NCBI RefSeq assembly: GCF_035083965.1
Contig: NC_089738.1
Span: 5,913,398-5,977,397, forward strand
DNA from: Branchiostoma lanceolatum
Lineage: Eukaryota > Chordata > Leptocardii > Amphioxiformes > Branchiostomatidae
DNA: 64,000 nucleotides
Direction: 5' to 3'
This document shows positions 9,900 through 21,297 of this stretch, in pieces. Position numbers and translations under genes: made by a program. Position 1 is the stretch's first letter; each line of letters opens with the position of its first letter. The notes under the pieces are model-generated. The model saw only the letters and a list, made by a program, of their open reading frames with translations. It did not search any database and was not told where the DNA came from.

Positions 9900-12800
9900 A
9901 TGTCAGTATCGTCCGTTCACCTGGCAGCCGATGCCTACATGGTGTGTTTAACTCACGCTCTGTCCACAGAGAGGGAAGAGGTCATGGGACTTTGTATAGG
10001 AGAGGTAAGTGATCATGAAAATCAAATCCTTTTTTCAGCACCCCCCTCCCCATATTCATTTAGACAGGGACCTTGATTTTAGATAGAGCACTAGTATGAT
10101 TAAGTTTTTGATAGAACCTCAGTGATTAGAGCAGGGAAATCATACTATATAATGTCCTTGATTAGAGTAAGGATCCTTAAATTTGACACGTACAATCGAT
10201 TGACAATTATTTGTTATCAAATATATTCAAACCGAGGCGACGTGTGATTTGTTTTGATCTGATTTTAAGATTTTTATTGATTTAAAGAAAACTCTGGCAG
10301 CACAAACGGCTGAATTGTAATTTTTACAGTGAAGTTTGAAATAAGTGAAGTTAGATGTAGTATACACTTAAAGCTTGCCATAAAAACGTAAGCGTACTAA
10401 TGTATATTGTCAAGTTTGTATATAGTATATACAGCATGATGTTAATATTCTGTAGGAGAGGGACGGTCCAAACGGACTTTCAAATGCAACAGACGGTCCA
10501 AACGGACTTTCAAATGCAACAGATGGTTAAGCCATACAAAACTGTCCCTTTTAAACGCATTTACCTACATTTCAAACCTCAAATCTTTATCACCAATGCA
10601 AAGCTGGATTTGTCAGGTTTGTTTAGGTAAAAAAAAAAAAATGATGCAATGTTGACCAAAGAGGACAAAAGAGACTTGCAACTACATGTATATAGTATAA
10701 TAGAGTTGGATACAAGGCTGTATACCATATGCACAGAGCCTTCTTGCAATTGGTAAGTGCTGATGTTACCCCTCTTATGCTGTGTTTCCAGCGACTAACA
10801 CCGACGCAGGATCGACCAGGAATCCAAAGTGCGGGAACAGACGACTTTATTTACAACTTGTTATTCTGATGTTATCCAACTGCCCAGCACGCATGCGCGC
10901 GTGCTGGGACCATACCATTCTTACACAGGGGTGTTTCTACATCGCTACACACGCCCCCTCTAAAATGAAATGGCGTCCCGACATTATTGTTATACAGGGC
11001 AAATAACTGCCACGAACGATAGATGTGCTTCATACCGTATTTCTTCTAATAAAGTGCACACTTTTTTTTTTAACTTTCAACATTCAAGATGAGGCTTCAG
11101 GTAATGTTACAACTACTGTTAAAGCTCCAATCTTTATAATAAACAGAACATGTACTTTTTGAAGGATAACTCTGCATTATTACTATCACAACCATGGATA
11201 ATATTGGCTATTCTACATGGTGTTAACTCTTTCTTCTCTTCCACATTTGGCACATTATACTCAAAGTACTGTCTACTTCCAAGTCGTTACTCGGTGCTCT
11301 CTTCTTCGAACATATGTTTTGGTAATATCAGGGGTCTACTTGACCGCTCGGTTGTAACGTGGCTAACAGATACAGTATGTAGCTCGATACACAGATAATA
11401 TAGTCTATTCAATGTCCTAATAGTGTTCAGCGGTTAATCCATATCTCTGTGGCGTGCAGCAGGTAATCCATATAAAGTTCTGAGTCCAATGACCTGGTAC
11501 CATTCAGCAGGTAATCCATGTAACGTTCTGAGTTCAGCAGGTAATCCATATAAAGTTCTGCAGTCAGCAGGTAATCCACATTAAGTTCTGCGGTCAGCAG
11601 GTAATCCATGCAAAGTTCTGAGTTCAGCAGGTAATCCTGGTAAAGTTCTGGGTTCAGCAGGTAATCCTGGTAAAGTTCTGAGTTCAGCAGGAAATCCATA
11701 TACAGTTCTGAGTCCAGCAGGTAATCCATACACAGTTCTGACTTCAGCCGGTAATCCACCTTCCCTTCTAGCTGGGCGCGCACATCTGAAATAGAACTAC
11801 TGGAATCAACACCATGCAATGAGGACATGCCTGGTACCACTGTCCAGGTTGCCCTGGTGCCGTATTCGGGGGCCATGTCGCGGCATTACCCGCATCCACC
11901 GCATTCATGGTTGGTACCCTCACGTAACTGGGTTGTCCACCCGCATCATATGTGAGAGTAGGGGGGGGTCGTCTCATTCGCCTTGGCCTGTCTTCTCGGC
12001 CTGGTTCACCTCTGACCCTGACGGGTACGGGTTCTTCCTCTTCCTCACTGTCGCTGTGTTCATCTTGGACAGGATCTGCATCGGAATACTGAGGGGTGTC
12101 TCTTTCTGTACTCCCCCTCTCCTTGGGTTCTGTCTCGCTGTCACTACTGTGTTCCTCTCTGAAGGGATCTGCATCAGAATACTGGGTGTCTCTGTCTGTA
12201 CTCCCCCTCTCCTTAGGTTCTGTCTCGCTGTCGCTGTCACTACTGTGTTCCTCTTGGAAGGGATCTGCATCAGGATGCTGTGGGGTGTCTCTTTCTGTAC
12301 TACCCCTATCCTTCTCTCCCTCCGAGACAACAGGTGTTTTCTTGGCCTGTTCTGCTGGTGGAGTCTCTAGTCAGGCAGTATATTACATGGTAGGAGCATG
12401 TTCCTATGGAGGACTTTAGACTTCCCTCTTCCACATTCAGGGCTGACCTTGTAGACTGGGAGACCCTGCCCCATTCTCTTAATCACTGTATACACACTTT
12501 CTTCCCAATAAGATCTAAGCTTTCCCGGACCACCCCGATCACTCACATTCCGCACCAGGACGCGATCGCCTTCTGTCAGGCCCGAGCCATGTATTTTTCG
12601 GTCATAATACTTCTTCCCCTTTTCACCAGCTTTTTCAGCATGTTTGGTGGCTAGGCCATAGGCCTCCTCCATTCCCTGTTTCCACCTCTTCACGTATTCA
12701 GGGTAGGTCTGGGTTGCATCATCTGGTTCTTGTATTCCAAACAAGAGGTCTACAGGCAATCTTGGGTGACGCCCATAGAGGAGATGGAACGGGGAATAGC

Positions 12801-15800
12801 CAGTACTCTCGTTCTTCGTGCAGTTGTAGGCATGGACAACTTTGTTTAGTGAGTCTTTCCACCTCGACTTTTGGTGATCAGGAAGTGAGCGTAACATGGC
12901 CAGTAATGTCCTGTTGAATCGTTCAACTTGTCCATTTCCCTGGGGATGGTAGGGCGACGTTCTGGAATGTGCAACTCCGCTCAACTTTTCCAACCACTGA
13001 AAGAGTTTGTTTTCAAACTCACCCCCTTGGTCATGATGCAGCTTCAGAGGGTAACCAAATCGTGGAATGAAGTCGTTGAAGATCTTCTCTGCAGCCGTTT
13101 TTCCTGACTTGTTCTTGGTGGCGTAAGCCTGTGCAAATCTGGTGAAGTGATCGACGACCACCAGAATGTATTCAAAGCCTCCTTTGCTCTTCTCAAGGTG
13201 TACATAGTCAATCGAGATCATCTCAAATGGAGCTGTTGTTTTGATTGTCGTGAGGGGCGCCCTCGTTGGTATGTTAGGTCTTCTCTGTTTGATGCATGGA
13301 CACTTGGTGGTTACATAGTCAATGATATCCCTCTGCATCTTGGGCCAGTAGAACCTGTGTCTGGCTAAGTCCACAACCCTCTCTGCACCCAGGTGTCCCA
13401 TGTTCTCGTGGAGTTCGCGGTACACCAAACTTCTTAGACTGGCTGGCATCACTAATTGTGATTTAGTACCCGCTCGCCGGTGCAGGATCCCGTCGGAGTC
13501 TATGGGCAAGCGATTCCACTGACGGAGTAGTGTTCTAACATCAGGCGATTCTCCCCTAGTGTTCCTCGGATACTCGCCTCCTGATTCTTTCAGTTCTATT
13601 AGTCTGCCTATGGCTTGGTCAAGGCGTTGTGCTTCACTGATTGTGTCTTTACTGAGGGGATCGATGGTCGGGTTACCGTCTTCCATCGGTAAACTATCTG
13701 TGTTGATAGTTACTGCACTGATCCAGGTGGCGTCCCCTCGATCTGATGCTCGCATGGACTGCAGGGTGGCATCAATCACCTCGCTAGTACTGATGTCTTC
13801 AGTGCACGATGTCATGAATTCTTCAGCATCTACTGGTACTCTTGACAGCACATCTGCATCCGCATTGGCTTTCCCAGGTCGATACTTGATATTGAAGTTG
13901 AAGTCAGCTAACTCAGCGACCCAGCGATGGCCAGTTGCATTTAACTTTGCGGTGCTGAGCACATATGTGAGGGGGTTATTGTCTGTGTAGACTTCAAAGG
14001 AGGGCGCATAGTACAGGTAGTCCCGGAACTTCTCTGTAATTGCCCATTTCAGGGCCAGGAACTCTAACTTTCCGGAATGGAGATGGTAGTTCTTCTCAGA
14101 TTGTGATAATGTCCTTGACCCATACGCAATCACACGTAGCTTGCCTTGACGATGCTGGTATAATACCGCACCCAGCCCCTGTGCAGATGCATCCGTGTGC
14201 AGGACAAATGGGCTCTCAAAGTCAGGGTATGCCATTACTGGTGGGCTGGTCAGTTGTGCTGTTAGCTGACAGAGTATTCCTTGGTGTTCTTCGGTCCACT
14301 TGATAGGCTGGTTTGGGACACAGTTTGACAGCAGGTCATACAGTGGCTTGGCTGTTTGACTGAAGTTCTTAATGTATGTCCGATAGTACCCTAGGAATCC
14401 CAGCAGTCTCCGAACTTCCCCTACTGTGGTAGGTGTCTTCTTCTTTAGGGTATTTACTGCTGCAGTTTCCTCTGGATCCATAGTGTACCCTTCTGCTGTC
14501 ACTAATTTGCCCACATACCTGACTTGGCGCCTGAACATGATACACTTCTTGGGCTTCAATTTGCAACCGTGCTCCTGAAGGCGACGCAACACTTTTCTGT
14601 TCCTCTCCACATGAGATTCGAATGTGTCACTATGAACTATGGTGTCGTCCATGTAGGGTTCGCAGATTTCATGGCTGAGGCCCTCTAATACTTCTTCCAT
14701 CTGTCGCTGATATGCAGGGGGTCCATTTTTCAAGCCGAAGGGGATACGAACGCATTCGTAGAGGCCATATGGGGTGACAAATGCCGTGAACTGGCGACTC
14801 TCTTCGTCCATGTACCCTTGGTGGTATGCTTTCCCCTGGTCTAGAACTGAGAACCAGGTGCTTCCTTTCAGGCGGTTTAAGATGTCTTGAATTCTGGGCA
14901 GAGGTTGCCGGTCCGACACAGTCTTCTCATTCAGGGCTCTGTAGTCGATACACAATCTCATACCACCATCTTTCTTGCGAACACATACCATCGGTGAAGA
15001 GTATGGTGACCGTGACTTAGTGATCCACCCTTGATTGATCAGATCCTCTATGTACTCTTTTACCTCTTTGTACAGTGGTGCTGGAATTGATACATAGTTC
15101 TTCTGCACTGGTTCTTGGTCGGTCAATTTTAGGTTCAGCTTGAGTCCCTCCATGTTACCAATGTCTGAATCGTCCTTTGAGAACGCCCCGCACTCTTCTC
15201 GCAGCATCTGCTTCGCTACTTTTCTCTGTTCATCATTTAGATGAGATAAGTCAACTGGTGGATCCCAGCAATCATCTGGTGCATCGCTTTCCATCTGCGC
15301 AGTGTTTACTTGAACTGGGGTTGTCGGTTGCTTCGCTTCTTCAGCTACCTTCCTCAGCTCGACCGGCACCATAGACCTGATTAGCTCCATCTGGCCCAAC
15401 ACTGTCCTCGCAGGTAAGTGAACATCATATTGGTTGCCGTTACTCACTGGCACTTTGATTATACCAGTTGAACTGACTGATGTTAGCACTGATTCCAACT
15501 CCAGGCCAGTGGGCCAACTACCACCTTCCTGTGGCTCGAACAATACAGTCTGTTTCTCCTCCACTGAACCAGTGGGGAGTCTACACCTCACTTGGACAGT
15601 GGTTCCTCCAGGGATGCGGACTCTCTTTCTGCCAACTCTAACATTCAGTGGAATAGCATTGCTGAAATCCTCAATCATGGTAACGAGCGCTTCTGCTTCT
15701 CGGGGTTTCACTGGTATCGCCTTCGAGAGTAGGGCTACTCCTGAGTGGTCAGCCTTCCGGCATTCGTTCTGGATTTCCTCGATTACATTATATCCAATGA

Positions 15801-16170
15801 TTGGGTGTTCCTGCTTGCTGTCTGGGGTTATGAGAAAGGGTACTATCAACTCTGGTGTACTGTCTTCACCAACAAGCCTGAACTTGACCTCGATCCAACC
15901 GCTGTATGGTATTTCGGTACCATTTGCCGCTTTCAAGCTAAGGTCTGTTCCTCCCACTATTTCTCCCACTGACTTAACTGTCACCTCTGGAAGATGTATT
16001 CTTCTCCAATCCTCAGACATGATGCTGACTTGTGCCCCAGTGTCCCATAATGCTTGTGCAGGTACCCTTTCAAGTTGACACGATACTAAACACTTGTTTC
16101 CCACCAACCTTGTTATTCTTCTCTGTTGCTTTGGTGTCAAATGTGATGCAGCCATTGTGTTAATTTGAAG

Positions 16171-16217
<47 letters not shown>

Positions 16218-19200
16218 CCCTCCTTCCTTGCTGTCTGTGGGACTGTGGACTGTCCAGGGCAGCCCCTAGTCCCTTGGGGGTGCCCTTGGGTCGTTTCCCT
16301 GGGTGCGGCTTTGGTGGCATTCTCTGGCGAAGTGGTTACTGCCACCACACTTGAAACAGTGGTCACATCTTTCCCTCCGTTGCTCCCAGCAAATTTGACA
16401 CACTGGCCTCCTTGGTGGTGCCACTACTGTGTTAGCATTGATCCTTGCACTGCCAGCACTCCTCTTTTTCTCCTCCCTCTCCTGCTTCACTGCCACTGCC
16501 CTACCAATCCTCTCAAGGAGTTCCATATCACTAGTACTGGTGCTGTCACAGCTGTCACGGTCCAGATATGGCTGCAGATAGATGCGAATGTTGTCGTCTC
16601 TAAGTCCTGTTGACACTGCGCGTAGAAACGTTGCCTGTACCATCCTAACATCGTATAACTCTTCTTCGGAGGCTTCGGTTACCCTGTCCCTCAACCCCAT
16701 CATCCGCATCAGGAAGCCCTGGGGGGACTCATCTACTGCTTGGGTTCCCATGCTCAACTTCCTATACAGGTCAGTAGCTGTCTCTTCTAAGCAGTATGCT
16801 TTGATCGCTCGCTCGACCATTGGTAAGTCAGGATGTGCCTTACCTTCCAGATATGTTTTCACTTCCTGCAGGCCCCCTTTATCCGGTATCGCCTTGATCA
16901 CTGCATCAACCACTTCCTCCTCTGAGTATCCCTGCCGCAGTCCACTCTTTATCTGGTAGGTCAGGGAACGGAAACTGAGCTGGCCCACCTGACCAGTTAT
17001 CTTAAACTCTTTCCTACTGAAAGGTGCAGCTGGCTTGCCCTTGCCCTGGTCCTCTCCTACTTTCCAAAGGCTCTTCTTCACAGACTTCTCCTTCTCCTCT
17101 GTCTTCCATGGTGATTTCGGCACTGTGTTGTTCCTCTCTTCCGGTGTCTCCACCTCCAATTTGGCCATCCTGTCTCCCAGCCGCTCCATTTCTGTGTAAC
17201 ACCCGTTGACAACGTGCGTTAGGTGGGTAGTGGCGTCCACCAACTTCTGCATGGACAACTCGGCCTCAGGCTCTTCCTTCTTGACCACCGTTGGCGTTCG
17301 GACAGCAGCTGGGGTGAATGGGCCACTCAGCGGTGGTAACTCTGGGTCCGACCAACTCCTAGACCTGCGGTGGCGTTCACTTTTAATTCCCCTATCTGCC
17401 ATGCTTGCCCTGTTTACATGCAATTGCCCATGGGCTGCTAACGATATGGTCCTAAGTTGGCACGGTGTCCTTCAATCACTTCCTTCTAATGCCGCTCTAC
17501 GATCGCCCTCCCCACGACACGGGCGCCGCCATCTTTCTTGTTGACGATATGGTAAAATGACCTCTCACCTTCTGCCTGCGTCACTTTTTGGCGGGAAAAC
17601 TCGATTTCCCGCTCTTTCTCGGTTTCTGTCAGACGTCCGCCCACATTTACTGTCAGAGTTCCGAGGTCGCAATCGCTCCGTCTTCTGTACAAATCCTGGA
17701 ATTATTGATCTCGGTAGAACCTCCAAATTGTTACCCCTCTTATGCTGTGTTTCCAGCGACTAACACCGACGCAGGATCGACCAGGAATCCAAAGTGCGGG
17801 AACAGACGACTTTATTTACAACTTGTTATTCTGATGTTATCCAACTGCCCAGCACGCATGCGCGCGTGCTGGGACCATACCATTCTTACACAGGGGTGTT
17901 TCTACATCGCTACACTGACAGTAATTATTTTAATACATTGTGCAAATTGTGTGACTGTACTGTTGTAGTACTGCTATCAAGCTATATTTAATCACCTGTA
18001 ACTGTTCTCCCCAGGTGGATCCCAGCAGGACTGTACACATCTCAGCCGTCATCATGCTCCGACGGTCGGACAAGAGAAAGGACCGCGTGGAGATCTCCCC
18101 CGAGCAGCTGTCCGCAGCGTCCACAGAGGCAGAGCGTCTGGCGGTACAGCTGAACCGACCAATGAGAGTCGTCGGCTGGTACCATTCACATCCACATATC
18201 ACTGTTTGGCCATCGCACGTTGGTGAGTTTGGAAAGAGCCAACCATAAGCCGGTATTAAACAGTAACAGAAAAGTCATAAAGTTATCAAGTTGAACAAAG
18301 TTGTAATTGTTTATATATATATATATAACTGTGGCGTTGTGGTGGCTTGAATTAATTGCAGGGTGTTTGGCCCAGCACCCAGAGCTCCTGAGTTCGAATC
18401 CTGGGTCCCCTGACTTGTCCCTTTGACGCTGTGCCCTTGGGAAATGCACTTAACATTAATTTCATCACTTCACTCAGGTGAAAATGAGTACATGTACCTA
18501 GCTTTGATTAGGGATGTCCCTCAGATAGGATGTTAAATGGAAGTCTCTTGTTTGAGGAGAGCCAAACCTCGATGTAAAAGAACCCACCACACTTGAAATG
18601 AGTAGGGGACTCCTTCCCGGTGTGAACGGATCAAATAAATCTGTCCGGATATGCAGCTTGTACTCTTCAGTACAAACCTGATTGTGTTATGCCATGGGGT
18701 GGTTTACCGGGTATGCAATACAAACAAAACAAACAAACAAACTAACAAATCTGACTGTTGTTGTTTTCTTCCCTTCGTCTGTAGATGTACAGACACAACA
18801 GTCCTACCAGTTCATGGACGACTGTTTTGTTGGGCTCATCTTTGCTGTCTTCAATGAGGACAAGGCCACAAAAGTATGTAATATCCACTTTAACTTTACT
18901 TAGTAAGTTTTCTAATCATGATGTAATCGAATACCAGTAATACAACAAAAAAGAATGCAACATCGCAATTTTCCCTATTTGTTTTCAATGGAAGTTTGTA
19001 CAACAATATTGGGGCGGTATCTTTCTGAAGCTACGTGTACTGTATATGAATGGCATGTTTTTCCCATCCAAATCTGTATTGAAAAGCTCTTGCCATTATG
19101 CCTCTGTCCACTTTGAATCATTATAAAGCCTTAGTAGTTATACTTATAGGTGCCACATTGCCATACCACAATCATTGCTCAATGACCTGCAGTGGACCCT

Positions 19201-21220
19201 TCTCTCTGAAAGGAGGAGGAACGCCCGCCTCACCTTTTTCTATAAGCTAGTCAATAACTACATCAATATTAATACAGATAGTCTACTGAAACCAGCTCAG
19301 GGGCGCACCCGGGGAAGCCACACGCTCAAATTTCAACCACTTTACGCCCGAACAGACTCCTACAAATATTCATACTTCCCCCGCACCATCCCCGAGTGGA
19401 ACGCCCTGCCTGGCGCGGTTGTTACGGCTCCCACCGTTGAGTCTTTCCGCGCCAGGCTGGAGGCCTGCCCGCCTTAGCCTGGGACCCCCTCCCCCCCTAC
19501 TTTGCCCCTAGCGGGGTTATTTGGGGGTAACCGAAGTTGAAGTTGTACTCAAGTTCATTGTACCTGTTCCCAACCCCTTTTACAGAGACACCAGGTACAG
19601 GTGACTTGTTTCCAGTCTATCAACCAGAGTCCAGAAGGAGAACCTCCCATGTATGTGCTTTATTTACCTTCAGTATACGTCCTACTAAGTTAACCATTGA
19701 TTACAAATGGTTATGGGGCATTAGTTTGAGGCAAGAACGTGAAGTATTCATCTGAACTGTATAGAATAAGATGCTGTTAGTTATTTGGTTGCGCACTGTT
19801 TCATTAGTTTGCTGTTTTTCTACCTTAGATTAGCCTGTGTTTACACAAGCTCTCGCTGGCAGAGGTCAATAACCCCCCTCCCCGCCACTAGGGCACGATA
19901 ACCGTCAGACTGGCCCCTAGGAGCGCAATTTAGTCAGGCTAATGTTAGATGTATTTCACATTTTGAAACAACATATACATTTATTTGCTAAAGAAAATTC
20001 TACAAAGCATTTCAGATACATACTAGTATATAGCTGAAACGAATTGAATACAATGTATGATGTGTCAATATGTAAAAATAGCTCAGAATTTATAACTACT
20101 TATCCAACTGACATCATGTTTATCATCATGTTTGTTTGTTTGTTTGTTGTGTTGTGCAGGTATGAGAGAATAGAGATCCCTCTTCACATCTTACCGCAGG
20201 ACACCATGAGTCGGCCGTGTCTGGAGTCACTGGTGGAGCTGCCCCAGATCTTCTCTCAGGAGGAACAGGAGGCATACAGCAGAACATTAGGGTAAACAGT
20301 CCTAAATCATCCATTAACAATCAGGCTATTAGCTAGCAGGGCGTCAGGGCGTCTTCTGGACGCCCTACAGTAAGAAACCAAGAAATTGGATGCCCTCCTT
20401 TTGTAGGGGAAACCCAGAGGACGCCCTGTTTCCCTGGTAATTACATACACGTGTTTCCCACACATACACTGGTCACTGTTGTTTTTTCCTCATACCAGAC
20501 GCTGTGCAAATAATGAATTGGAATATATCGTAAAATGTGATAGATCTGATGTTTGAGTTTCTAATCTTCAAATCATTTATTCATCTATCTATTAATCTTT
20601 AGGGTGGCCCCTTCAGTTAACTAAGGAACTGATTAAACCATAAGTACACTCTACACATGTTAGTTTCAATGTTAGAAGTGTGGAATTCTAATTTCAGCTA
20701 CATCTGAGTTACTTTAATATGTTGTTTGCTTGCTTGCTTGTGTTACAGAATCCGTTGTTTTAAAAAAAAGCTTAAGCTTCTGTGCTGAATCCTTATACTG
20801 TAATCCTTGTTTTTTTCACTGTAACTTTATGTTTACTGTTTTCACAGTCACCTCTGTACTGTGAACTTATCATTACCATAAAAAAAACTGTTGTTATCAT
20901 GTATCATTCCTTGACTTGGCGCCACCGTGAAGTTAAAGTTCAGTGAAAGTACCCATTTTCCTTACACCGTGAAAGTTAAGATAAAGTGAATTACAGTACA
21001 TTTTCTTTACAGGGAAGGCCTGGACCTCACCACCTGTATTCATAATGGTACAGTCTACATGCAGTCCCTCAGCCACCTGATGGAGGTGCTTAGTGGGTCT
21101 CTAGTGCAGACACTAGAGAACAGGGTACAGTATAACAAGAACAAGGTAAAAAGATTGAAGGAAGAGAAAGAACAGCTGGAGAAAGATATACAGGAATTTC
21201 ATCAGAAGAGCCAAAAATGA
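9900..21220 (+). CDS. BRCC3: BRCC3/BRCC36, Lys63-specific JAMM deubiquitinase
   Basis: Six exons, 268 residues: 9900-10004, 18015-18222, 18785-18873, 19586-19650, 20160-20291, 21013-21220. All junctions are GT-AG and in frame. The start is set by homology ([24 protein letters not shown], aligning with the animal BRCC36 N-terminus). It is a zinc metalloprotease of the MPN+/JAMM class that cleaves K63-linked ubiquitin in the nuclear BRCA1-A and cytoplasmic BRISC complexes. Active-site residues are all present: Glu35 (GLCIGE), His92-Ser93-His94, Ser102 and Asp105, in the exact H-S-H-x7-S-x2-D spacing. The Asp105 codon is split by intron 2. Exon 6 encodes the C-terminal coiled coil ([22 protein letters not shown]) used to pair with Abraxas-type partners. 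Intron 1 (8.0 kb) hosts a complete Gypsy element in antisense. The family call is certain; the complexes are inferred from the family. Confidence 0.95.
10463..10523. repeat. Tandem duplication of a 30-bp unit (x2)
   Basis: ACGGTCCAAACGGACTTTCA plus AATGCAACAG occurs twice back-to-back without mismatch in BRCC3 intron 1, just upstream of the Gypsy insertion. Confidence 0.8.
10764..10949 (-). repeat. 3' LTR of the Gypsy element (186 bp)
   Basis: It begins TG and ends CA, and is identical to 17729-17914. On the minus strand it is preceded by the purine tract at about 10950-10962 (polypurine tract for plus-strand priming). Confidence 0.93.
11426..11770 (-). repeat. 30-bp minisatellite inside the Gypsy element
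   Basis: About 11 copies of a 30-bp unit (plus strand GTTCTGAGTTCAGCAGGTAA then TCCATATAAA). As 30 is a multiple of three, one minus-strand frame (11427-11876) stays open and reads as a 10-residue repeat (LLNSELYMDY). It lies between the pol region and the 3' LTR. Whether it is translated is unknown; the strict periodicity alone can explain the open frame. Confidence 0.85.
11768..12370 (-). CDS. Gypsy pol C-terminal extension / third frame, in -1 frame of the pol stop
   Basis: After the pol stop (12367-12369) the -1 frame is open for about 200 codons down to a TAG at 11768-11770. It encodes an acidic region with three near-repeats (GSTERDTPQ.. [12 protein letters not shown] / DSETEPKER), then an Arg/Pro segment '[13 protein letters not shown]', then a Pro-rich tail. 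RRPPP-LTYD-like tails commonly end Gypsy integrase polyproteins. The segment is therefore probably a C-terminal piece of pol separated by a one-base shift, or a separately expressed product. No good internal start is obvious before Met at 11977. Confidence 0.6.
   Translation of the reverse strand, partial: LETPPAEQAKKTPVVSEGEKDRGSTERDTPQHPDADPFQEEHSSDSDSETEPKERGSTDRDTQYSDADPFREEHSSDSETEPKERGSTERDTPQYSDADPVQDEHSDSEEEEEPVPVRVRGEPGREDRPRRMRRPPPTLTYDAGGQPSYVRVPTMNAVDAGNAATWPPNTAPGQPGQWYQACPHCMVLIPVVLFQMCAPS
12367..16320 (-). CDS. pol: Gypsy pol polyprotein (protease, RT, RNase H, integrase)
   Basis: A 1317-codon open frame. Domains in order: a Gln-rich run (~36-50, encoded by a GTT/CAA microsatellite at 16163-16216), aspartic protease with '[11 protein letters not shown]' (~92), reverse transcriptase with 'YMDD' at residue ~556 (14644-14655), RNase H with '[11 protein letters not shown]', and integrase with an N-terminal His/Cys zinc region (~970). 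The integrase catalytic triad is D ('ISIDYVHL'), D ('HDQGGEF', ~1098) and E ('GQVERFNR', ~1130). The C-terminal RNA/DNA-binding part ends 'NILPD'. It overlaps gag by 55 nt in the -1 frame, so it is most likely made as Gag-Pol through frameshifting, not from its own ATG. No stop or frameshift interrupts it. Confidence 0.95.
16163..16216. repeat. (TTG)n microsatellite encoding poly-Gln at the pol N-terminus
   Basis: About 18 uninterrupted GTT/TTG trinucleotides. On the minus strand they are CAA codons, giving a poly-Gln run just after the frameshift overlap. Confidence 0.9.
16266..17423 (-). CDS. gag: Gypsy gag (capsid/nucleocapsid)
   Basis: A 385-codon frame ending in a CCHC zinc knuckle '[14 protein letters not shown]' (C-x2-C-x4-H-x4-C), characteristic of retroelement nucleocapsid. 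Upstream, a capsid-like helical region (around '[18 protein letters not shown]') follows a basic/Ser-rich N-terminus. The true start may be the second Met (17402). The last codons overlap pol. The leader between the primer-binding site and gag is about 280 nt. Confidence 0.9.
   Translation of the reverse strand: MHVNRASMADRGIKSERHRRSRSWSDPELPPLSGPFTPAAVRTPTVVKKEEPEAELSMQKLVDATTHLTHVVNGCYTEMERLGDRMAKLEVETPEERNNTVPKSPWKTEEKEKSVKKSLWKVGEDQGKGKPAAPFSRKEFKITGQVGQLSFRSLTYQIKSGLRQGYSEEEVVDAVIKAIPDKGGLQEVKTYLEGKAHPDLPMVERAIKAYCLEETATDLYRKLSMGTQAVDESPQGFLMRMMGLRDRVTEASEEELYDVRMVQATFLRAVSTGLRDDNIRIYLQPYLDRDSCDSTSTSDMELLERIGRAVAVKQEREEKKRSAGSARINANTVVAPPRRPVCQICWEQRRERCDHCFKCGGSNHFARECHQSRTQGNDPRAPPRD
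16293..16299 (-). promoter_or_regulatory. -1 ribosomal frameshift slippery heptamer (GGGAAAC) in gag-pol overlap
   Basis: On the minus strand the heptamer is phased G GGA AAC in the gag frame. This is the X XXY YYZ arrangement needed for -1 slippage. Shifting here enters the pol frame at '[10 protein letters not shown]', past which pol is open. I did not fold the downstream RNA for a pseudoknot. Confidence 0.8.
17708..17725 (-). other. Primer-binding site complementary to tRNA-Gln 3' end
   Basis: Three bases inside the 5' LTR, the minus strand reads TGGAGGTTCTACCGAGAT. This is complementary over 18 nt to the 3' end of animal tRNA-Gln (…ATCTCGGTAGAACCT plus CCA), which I match from memory of that tRNA. 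The match stops after 18 nt, as is usual for a PBS. Confidence 0.82.
17729..17914 (-). repeat. 5' LTR of the Gypsy element (186 bp)
   Basis: Identical to 10764-10949, TG...CA ends, followed by the CTGA target duplication at 17915-17918. It should contain the element's promoter. Confidence 0.93.
18332..18750 (+). mobile_element. tRNA-derived SINE family C, copy 1 (full length)
   Basis: The head has a B-box-like GAGTTCGAATCCTGG (18393-18407). The body (CCCTTGGGAAATGCACTT... CCTCGATGTAAAAGAACCC... AATAAATCTGTCCGGATATGC) is shared with 27612-27950 and 35446-35760. The tail is (AAAC)n. It lies in BRCC3 intron 2. A (TA)n run at 18312-18327 precedes it. Confidence 0.8.
19143..19545 (+). mobile_element. 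5'-truncated LINE, RT C-terminal tail and 3' UTR
   Basis: The frame 19175-19480 encodes '[20 protein letters not shown] ...[15 protein letters not shown]...ARLEACPP', the C-terminal tail of a Jockey/CR1-type element. It is related to, but distinct from, the 5006-5936 family. The stop is followed by a short 3' UTR ending near GAAGTTGAAGTTGTACT. In sense with BRCC3, intron 3. Confidence 0.8.
19832..19941. mobile_element. Short MITE (TAGCCTG...CAGGCTA), copy 1
   Basis: About 110 bp with inverted ends (TTAGCCTGTGTTTACACAAGC… / …GGAGCGCAATTTAGTCAGGCTAA). A second copy in inverse orientation is at 49375-49477. BRCC3 intron 4. Confidence 0.65.
20322..20560 (+). repeat. Family B dispersed repeat in BRCC3 intron 5
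   Basis: It starts CAGGCTATTAGCTAGCAGGG 30 nt after the exon 5 donor. It then has the GGGCGTCTTCTGGACGCCCTA hairpin, the GATGCCCTCCTTTTGTAGGGG block, and TTTTTCCTCATACCAGACGCTG. Sense orientation. Confidence 0.8.
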
Positions 21221-21297
21221 GAACCTTATATAGGAGTATATGTACATAACCAACAACACTCTAAATCCAGAAAGACCTCTAAATCTGGAAAACTTAA

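Larger units (their letters stand above)
10764..17914 (-). mobile_element. Complete Ty3/Gypsy LTR retrotransposon, antisense in BRCC3 intron 1
   Basis: 7151 bp, bounded by two direct 186-bp LTRs (TGTTACCCC...CGCTACA) that read identical base by base. The 4-bp duplication CTGA is at 10760-10763 and 17915-17918. On the minus strand the order is 5' LTR, tRNA-Gln primer-binding site, gag, pol (protease, RT, RNase H, integrase), a downstream frame, a minisatellite, a purine-rich tract (AGAGGGGGCGTG) and the 3' LTR. The gag and pol frames are uninterrupted. The protease-RT-RNaseH-integrase order and the 4-bp TSD identify Ty3/Gypsy. No env-like gene is seen. Identical LTRs and open frames mean a very recent insertion; activity cannot be shown here. 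Confidence 0.95.

Noticed and set aside
15434-16078. Long plus-strand open frames across 12400-17550
   Set aside because: They are antisense shadows of gag and pol; no homology-like motifs, and they end with the pol frame's codon bias.
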